64,000 nucleotides of DNA from Diadophis punctatus similis (Eukaryota > Chordata > Lepidosauria > Squamata > Dipsadidae), in contig JALIGW010000005.1 of the NCBI GenBank assembly GCA_023053685.1, positions 48,766,742-48,830,741 on the forward strand. The letters are read 5' to 3'. A program made the position numbers and the translations under genes. This document shows positions 59,533 through 64,000 of the stretch, one piece after another. Every line of letters begins with the position of its first letter. Within the stretch, counting starts at the first letter, position 1. Below the pieces are notes generated by a model. It was not told where the DNA came from and made no database searches. It worked only from the letters and a program-made list of their open reading frames with translations.

Positions 59533-59574
59533 GGGATAAAAGGTGAAGTTGGCCCTATGGGAAACGAAGGTCTA
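59533..59574 (+). CDS. COL4A3: COL4A3 exon 18
   Basis: Encodes GIKGEVGPMGNEGL (42 nt), against human GQKGDIGPPGFRGP. The acceptor is TCTCTGTGCAG and the donor is GTAAGT. Confidence 0.93.
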
Positions 59575-60042
59575 GTAAGTACTAATTGCATGCACTGTAA
59601 CATTTTGTTACAATAAGTTTAAATCATTTATTTATAATATTTATAAACTGCCCCAATTCATATAGACTCTGGATGGTGTAAGAAAATGCAACCCAAAATG
59701 AAACAATTAATAATAACAACATTTAACTAATTGAGATGGTTGCCCAGAAAAAACTAAAAAGTATAAGTTCACTGGAATAGCATCAATTTAACTTTCTTTG
59801 TAAAAGTATGGAGAATTAGAACTTCTGAGGGTAAAGTCTTGCATATTATAAAGCATAGGCCACCATTGAGAAGTCTTGCCATCTGGTCCATGTCCATGAA
59901 TCTCTCAGGCAGGGAAAATGTTGAATAGGTCCTCCTTAAATGTCTGATCTGAATTCTATTTTGGCTTCCTAATGCAAATGGTAAATAGTGCATCAGATAA
60001 AGTTCTCCCTATTTGTTTGAACCCCAAAGCCATGAACTAATT

Positions 60043-60365
60043 ATTTATTTTATTTTATTTTATTTTGCTGTTCTTATACGCCGCCCTACTCCCTGGGGAC
60101 TCAGGGCGGCGTACAACAGAGTACAAGAACAATAAAACAAGAACAGTAGCAAAAAATAAAACATTTAATTAATTAAAAGATTAAAAAGCCAAACAGCACA
60201 TCCATACCTGGGGGAGACCTAAGATGTTCATCAGTCACATCACCCTGCCTGCAGGAAGAGCCATGTCTTAATAGCTTTCCGGAAGGCCAGCAAGGTGGGG
60301 ATAGATCGGATCTCTGGGGATGGTTGGTTCCAGAGAACCGGACCCCCCACAGAGAAGGATCTTTT
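60043..60365 (-). mobile_element. CR1/L3-class LINE 3' end, same family as 12785
   Basis: (TTTTA)n, ACGCCGCCCTACTCCCTGGG and later CCGGAAGGCCAGCAAGGTGG, CCACAGAGAAGGATCT match the LINE at 12800-13060 in the same orientation. Confidence 0.82.
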
Positions 60366-60504
60366 AGAGGAAATACAATCCATCAAGAGTAGCAACCAGG
60401 ACTCTTATGTACCATTACTTGTTTTGTATTTACTTGAGTTGAACCTGAATTCTTAGCAGTGCTTGGTTATTTCCATTTCTGAGTTTTGCCTCTATGCTCT
60501 AGAT

Positions 60505-60640
60505 CAGTGTTTCCCAACCTTGGCAACTTGAAGATGTCTGGACTTCAACTCCCAGAATTCCCCAGCCAGCACTCGCTGGCTGGGGAATTCTGGGAGTTGA
60601 AGTCCAGACATCTTCAAGTTGCCAAGGTTGGGAAACACTG
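60505..60640. mobile_element. 136-bp palindromic hAT-type MITE
   Basis: A near-perfect hairpin, CAGTGTTTCCCAACCTTGGC against GCCAAGGTTGGGAAACACTG, with the exact duplication CTCTAGAT (60497-60504 and 60641-60648). Its core GGACTTCAACTCCCAGAATT equals the unit amplified at 62500-63600. Confidence 0.94.
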
Positions 60641-60997
60641 CTCTAGATGTCTCTTCAGTCACTTGATTTCCCTTAACTACTCAAAAAACCAGGTAGCAAC
60701 TTGAGTTCAGTTACAAGTTATGGATTATTACATCAAAATCTATATTAAATAGATGAACCTAAACATATACTTAGAGATGAACTGTTTGGAGGTTGCTTTC
60801 TTCAGCTGTAAAGCCACAAAAGAAAAAAAAGTATTTTCAGGAGTATCTGAAATTCATCCTAGAATATTATTATAGAGCATATACTGTATCTTAGAATATC
60901 ACACAATTTATTATACCAGCTGTTGTTGCTAATGAACAACTTTCTTCTCTTCATTGTTGAACTTCTTTCCATCTTCTTGTCTGTCCCTCTTTTTAAG

Positions 60998-61085
60998 ACT
61001 GAGTATTATGATGGAATGCCTGGAGCAAAAGGAAATAAGGGCTTCTTAGGATATCCAGGATCTAAAGGTCAGCGTGGACCAATAG
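60998..61085 (+). CDS. COL4A3: COL4A3 exon 19, TEYYD interruption
   Basis: The 88-nt exon encodes TEYYDGMPGAKGNKGFLGYP, GSKGQRGPI and the first base of a Gly codon. Human alpha-3 has TEYYD at the same place. The acceptor is CCTCTTTTTAAG and the donor is GTAAGA. Confidence 0.96.
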
Positions 61086-61317
61086 GTAAGAGACTGTCAG
61101 TTTTAGGAGAAACTAGCCATGCTGCTCAGAAAAAAGCATCTTGAATGGGAACTATGACGTTACAAAGTGGAAGGAAAGAAAAAAGAATATTCTTTCAATA
61201 TTCTTTCCCAGTCTCAGAAATGCTCATGTAATTTTAATGCAGGTTTTACACTGATATTGTTCATATACATGGTGTGTCTGCGTGTATATTTGTGTGTGTG
61301 TGTGTATGCATGTGTGT

Positions 61318-61488
61318 CAGCGGTGGGTTGTTCCCGGTTCAGCCCGGTTCTTAGAATTGGTAGTGCCGGCAGTGGGAGGCTCCACCCACCCACCCACCCA
61401 GGATGTTCCACCCACCCGCCCGGGACGCTCTGCCCACCCGCCGGGAGGCTTCTGCGCATGCAAACCGGTAATAAAGAACCCACTACTG
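61318..61488. mobile_element. hAT-type MITE, CAGYGGTGGGTT family
   Basis: Ends CAGCGGTGGGTTGTTCCCGG and AAGAACCCACTACTG, with the exact duplication ATGTGTGT (61310-61317 and 61489-61496). Inserted beside a (TG)n run. Confidence 0.9.
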
Positions 61489-61810
61489 ATGTGTGTATCA
61501 GAAAAGAGGTTAGCATGAATCCAGTGATCTCTGTGTGTAGATAGGCAGACAGATTGTTCAAGATATACAATAGGTATGATATCAAAACTAATTTTGATGT
61601 AGTTATTCTTAACAGTGTAAAAAATGTTGAATAAATAACACAAAATAATACTTTGTGATTACAATGTTAGGGACTGAACCTGGATCTACTTTTTTATATA
61701 AAATTCCTGTTGATTTCTGTAAGTATCTTAGATATGTTTACATTGCTGTCATGGGACAATTGAAAAACAATGTCAGTATTTTATTGATGTGAAATAATTA
61801 TATTTTGCAG

Positions 61811-61846
61811 GACTACAAGGTCCCTCGGGTGCCATTGGAAGTCCAG
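61811..61846 (+). CDS. COL4A3: COL4A3 exon 20 (36 nt)
   Basis: Completes the split Gly of exon 19, encodes LQGPSGAIGSP and ends on the first base of the next Gly. Human: PSGPPGVPGSP. The acceptor is TATTTTGCAG and the donor is GTATGT. Confidence 0.92.
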
Positions 61847-61887
61847 GTATGTATGTTACCGAGGGATAAAATTATTTCAGTAAAATA

Positions 61888-63777
61888 CCGTATTTTTCTG
61901 AGTATAAGACGCACCTTTTTACTCCCCAAAAAGGGGTCAAAAAGTGGGTTGAAGTCCACTCCGAAGGTAGCCCCCACCCACCTGCCAGCCGCCACTCAGC
62001 CTGGGGAGGAAAGCATTTTCAGGCGGCAGCGCTGCGATCCCCTCCCCGATTCCAAAAACAGAGCGTGCGGAGACCAAAAAAAAGCATCGCGTTTCAGGCG
62101 GCGGGCAGCGCCGGTTGCATGCCCTGTTTTTGGAATGGGGAAGGAAGTGTTTGGCCACCGCTGCTGCCGCCGTTGCTGGCCGGAGCTGCAGCCGCTGTTG
62201 CTGGGAGCCGCTGCCGCCCCAGCCGCTGTTGCAGCTTCCGCCCCTGCCGGAGGACCTGCCGCCGCCGCCGCCCCCATTGCAGCCCCCGCCCCCGCTGCAG
62301 AACCCGCAGCCGCCCCCGTTGCAGCCCCCACCCTCCGGCGCAGGACACGCCGCCGCAGCCACCCCCGTTGCAGCCCCCGCCCCCACTGCAGGACCTGAAG
62401 CCGCCGATATTCACCACCGCCGATACTCGCCGCCGCCGGAGCCATCGCTGCTGCTGCCCGAAGCGAGCAGCCTGACAGGTTTGAAGACCAACTTCCAAGT
62501 TTGAAGAGCCCTGGGTTAGCAGTGCAAGGGTCTTCAAACTTGGCAAGTTTAAGACTAGTGGACTTCAACTCCCAGAATTCCTCCTCCAGTCATGCTAGCT
62601 CAGGAATGACTGGAGGAGGAATTCTGGGAGTTGAAGTCCACAAGTCTTAAACTTGACAAGTTTGAAGACCCTTGCCACCCCTAACCCAGGGCTCTTCAAA
62701 CTTGGCAACTTTAAGACTTGTGGACTTCAACTCCAATTCCTGAGCTAGCATGACTGGAGGAGGAATTCTGGGAGTTGAAGTCCACAAGTTTGAAGACACT
62801 TGCACCCCCTTGGCAAGTTTAAGACTTGTGGACTTCAACTCCCAGAATTCCTCCTCCAGTCATCCTAGCTCAGGAATGGGAGTTAAAGTCCACAAGTCTT
62901 AAAGTTGCCAAGTTTGAAGAGCCCTGGGTTAGGGGTGGCAAGGGTCTTCAAACTTGTCAAGTTTAAGACTTGTGGACTTCAACTCCAATTCCTGAGCTAG
63001 CATGACTGGAGGAGGAATTCTGGGAGTTGAAGTCCACAAGTTTGAAGACACTTGCACCCCCTTGGCAAGTTTAAGACTTGTGGACTTCAACTCCCAGAAT
63101 TCCTCCTCCAGTCATCCTAGCTCAGGAATGGGAGTTGAAGTCCACAAGTCTTAAACTTGACAAGTTTGAAGACCCTTGCCACCCCTAACCCAGGGCTCTT
63201 CAAACTTGGCAACTTTAAGACTTGTGGACTTTAACTCCCATTCCTGAGCTAGGATGACTGGAGGAGGAATTCTGGGAGTTGAAGTCCACAAGTCTTAAAC
63301 TTGCCAAGGGGGTGCAAGTGTCTTCAAACTTGTGGACTTCAACTCCCAGAATTCCTCCTCCAGTCATGCTAGCTCAGGAATTGGAGTTGAAGTCCACAAG
63401 TCTTAAAGCTGTCAAGTTTGAAGACTCCTGGGTTAGGGGTTAGGGGTGCAAGAGTCTTCAAACTTGGCAAGACTTTTTACAACCATGTACACTTTTTACA
63501 AACTTCAAAGCTCCCATTCCTAAGCTAGCATGACTGGAGGAGGAATTCTGGGAGTTGAAGTCCACAAGTCTTAAAGCTGTCAAGTTTGAAGTTTGTAAAA
63601 AGTGTACATGGTTGTAAAAAGTATACATGGTTGTAAAAAGTATTCTGCTACACTGGTATTTTATTAAATAATATATTACTACACCATTTGGTTCAGAATA
63701 CTTTTTTCCTTGTTTTCCTCCTCTAAAATCTAGGTGCGTCTTATACTCCGGTGCATCTTATACTCCGAAAAATACGG
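61888..63777. mobile_element. TA-flanked element loaded with an array of hAT-MITE-like hairpins
   Basis: Ends CCGTATTTTTCTGAGTATAA and its inverse (..TATACTCCGAAAAATACGG) are flanked by TA, as in Tc1/mariner-type elements. No transposase is present. The left third (about 61960-62460) is GC-rich with CCGCTG/CCGCCG repeats; its Pro/Ala/Gly frames on both strands are artefacts. The rest (62480-63600) is the array described separately. Confidence 0.87.
62480..63600. repeat. Array of alternating-orientation hairpin units
   Basis: About fifteen half-units of GACTTCAACTCCCAGAATTC or its inverse, many with CTCCTCCAGTCATGCTAGCT, AAACTTGGCAAGTTTAAGAC and CCTAACCCAGGGCTCTTC, alternate in direction, so neighbouring units can pair. 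Confidence 0.93.
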
Positions 63778-63908
63778 TAACTACTATGATTAAATAGCAA
63801 CAGAAATTAAGTATTATTTTTTTAAAAGTTGCAATTGAATCTTCATTGATAAGCACATTACAAAAACAGACATAAAGTGCATTTTAACCAATTACCATGG
63901 TTTAATAG

Positions 63909-64000
63909 GTATTTCAAGACCTGGTCTAAGAGGTGTGCCAGGTTCTCCAGGCCTCAAAGGAAAGAAAGGAGAGAGAGGACAACCAGGAATCAATTCTATT
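63909..64000 (+). CDS. COL4A3: COL4A3 exon 21, partial
   Basis: Finishes the split Gly and reads [30 protein letters not shown] to the window end. Human: [26 protein letters not shown]. The acceptor is GGTTTAATAG; the exon's 3' end is outside the window. Confidence 0.95.

Noticed and set aside
61805..62568. 197-aa frame starting near COL4A3 exon 20, and 190-aa minus frame
   Set aside because: The plus frame begins inside exon 20 in the wrong frame and then reads the GC-rich Pro/Ala repeat of the TA-type element.

Overview
The window is vertebrate genomic DNA, very probably from an advanced snake. Squamate signatures are tRNA-headed SINEs of the Sauria type with a CTATTG tail, CR1-class LINE 3' ends, and an (AGAAT)n tract fused to the 3' end of a LINE, a known feature of snake genomes. 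Nothing here is bacterial. Coding sequence is under 2 kb of 64 kb, and most long reading frames are translations of simple repeats or transposons.

The genes are the 5' parts of two type IV collagen genes arranged head to head: COL4A4 on the minus strand (left third) and COL4A3 on the plus strand (23.9 kb to the right edge). They are identified by residue-level agreement with the human chains as remembered. COL4A3 shows the 7S cysteine cluster, the interruption following GTVIITLTG, the TEYYD interruption and the SRPGLRG block. COL4A4 shows [10 protein letters not shown], the GPTGVPGF..LDG exon and the GEKGNSV exon. A CpG-rich, TATA-less stretch (about 23.44-23.89 kb) lies between them and is the expected shared bidirectional promoter. 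The alpha-3 and alpha-4 chains assemble with alpha-5 into the mature basement-membrane network of kidney glomerulus, cochlea and lens, so the arrangement fits co-expression.

COL4A4 (minus): six exons are well supported (243-305, 728-844, 2930-2974, 4241-4375, 12385-12456, 17044-17083). A possible 8-nt start-codon segment lies at 19015-19022 and a possible non-coding first exon ends at 23625. COL4A3 (plus): 21 exons (23894-24016 through 63909-64000, the last running off the window), all joined in frame, 427 codons so far. Intron 1 of COL4A3 is about 16.2 kb.

The introns are packed with mobile DNA whose target-site duplications are readable. There are hAT-type non-autonomous elements with exact 8-bp duplications in at least four TIR families (CAGRGGTGGGTTC, CAGTGATGGCGAACC, TAAGGTGACCAGA, and a 135-bp palindromic family). 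TA-flanked Tc1/mariner- or pogo-like elements include two that carry trains of palindromes (26734-28405 and 61888-63777). There are two solo LTRs, several CR1-class LINE pieces (one with a recognisable reverse transcriptase), tRNA-derived SINEs and many microsatellites. The most unusual structures are the two palindrome-train elements, the second built from copies of a hairpin that also occurs alone as an independent hAT-type element, a 127-bp duplication beside COL4A3 exon 8, and a GA tract that begins inside a splice donor.
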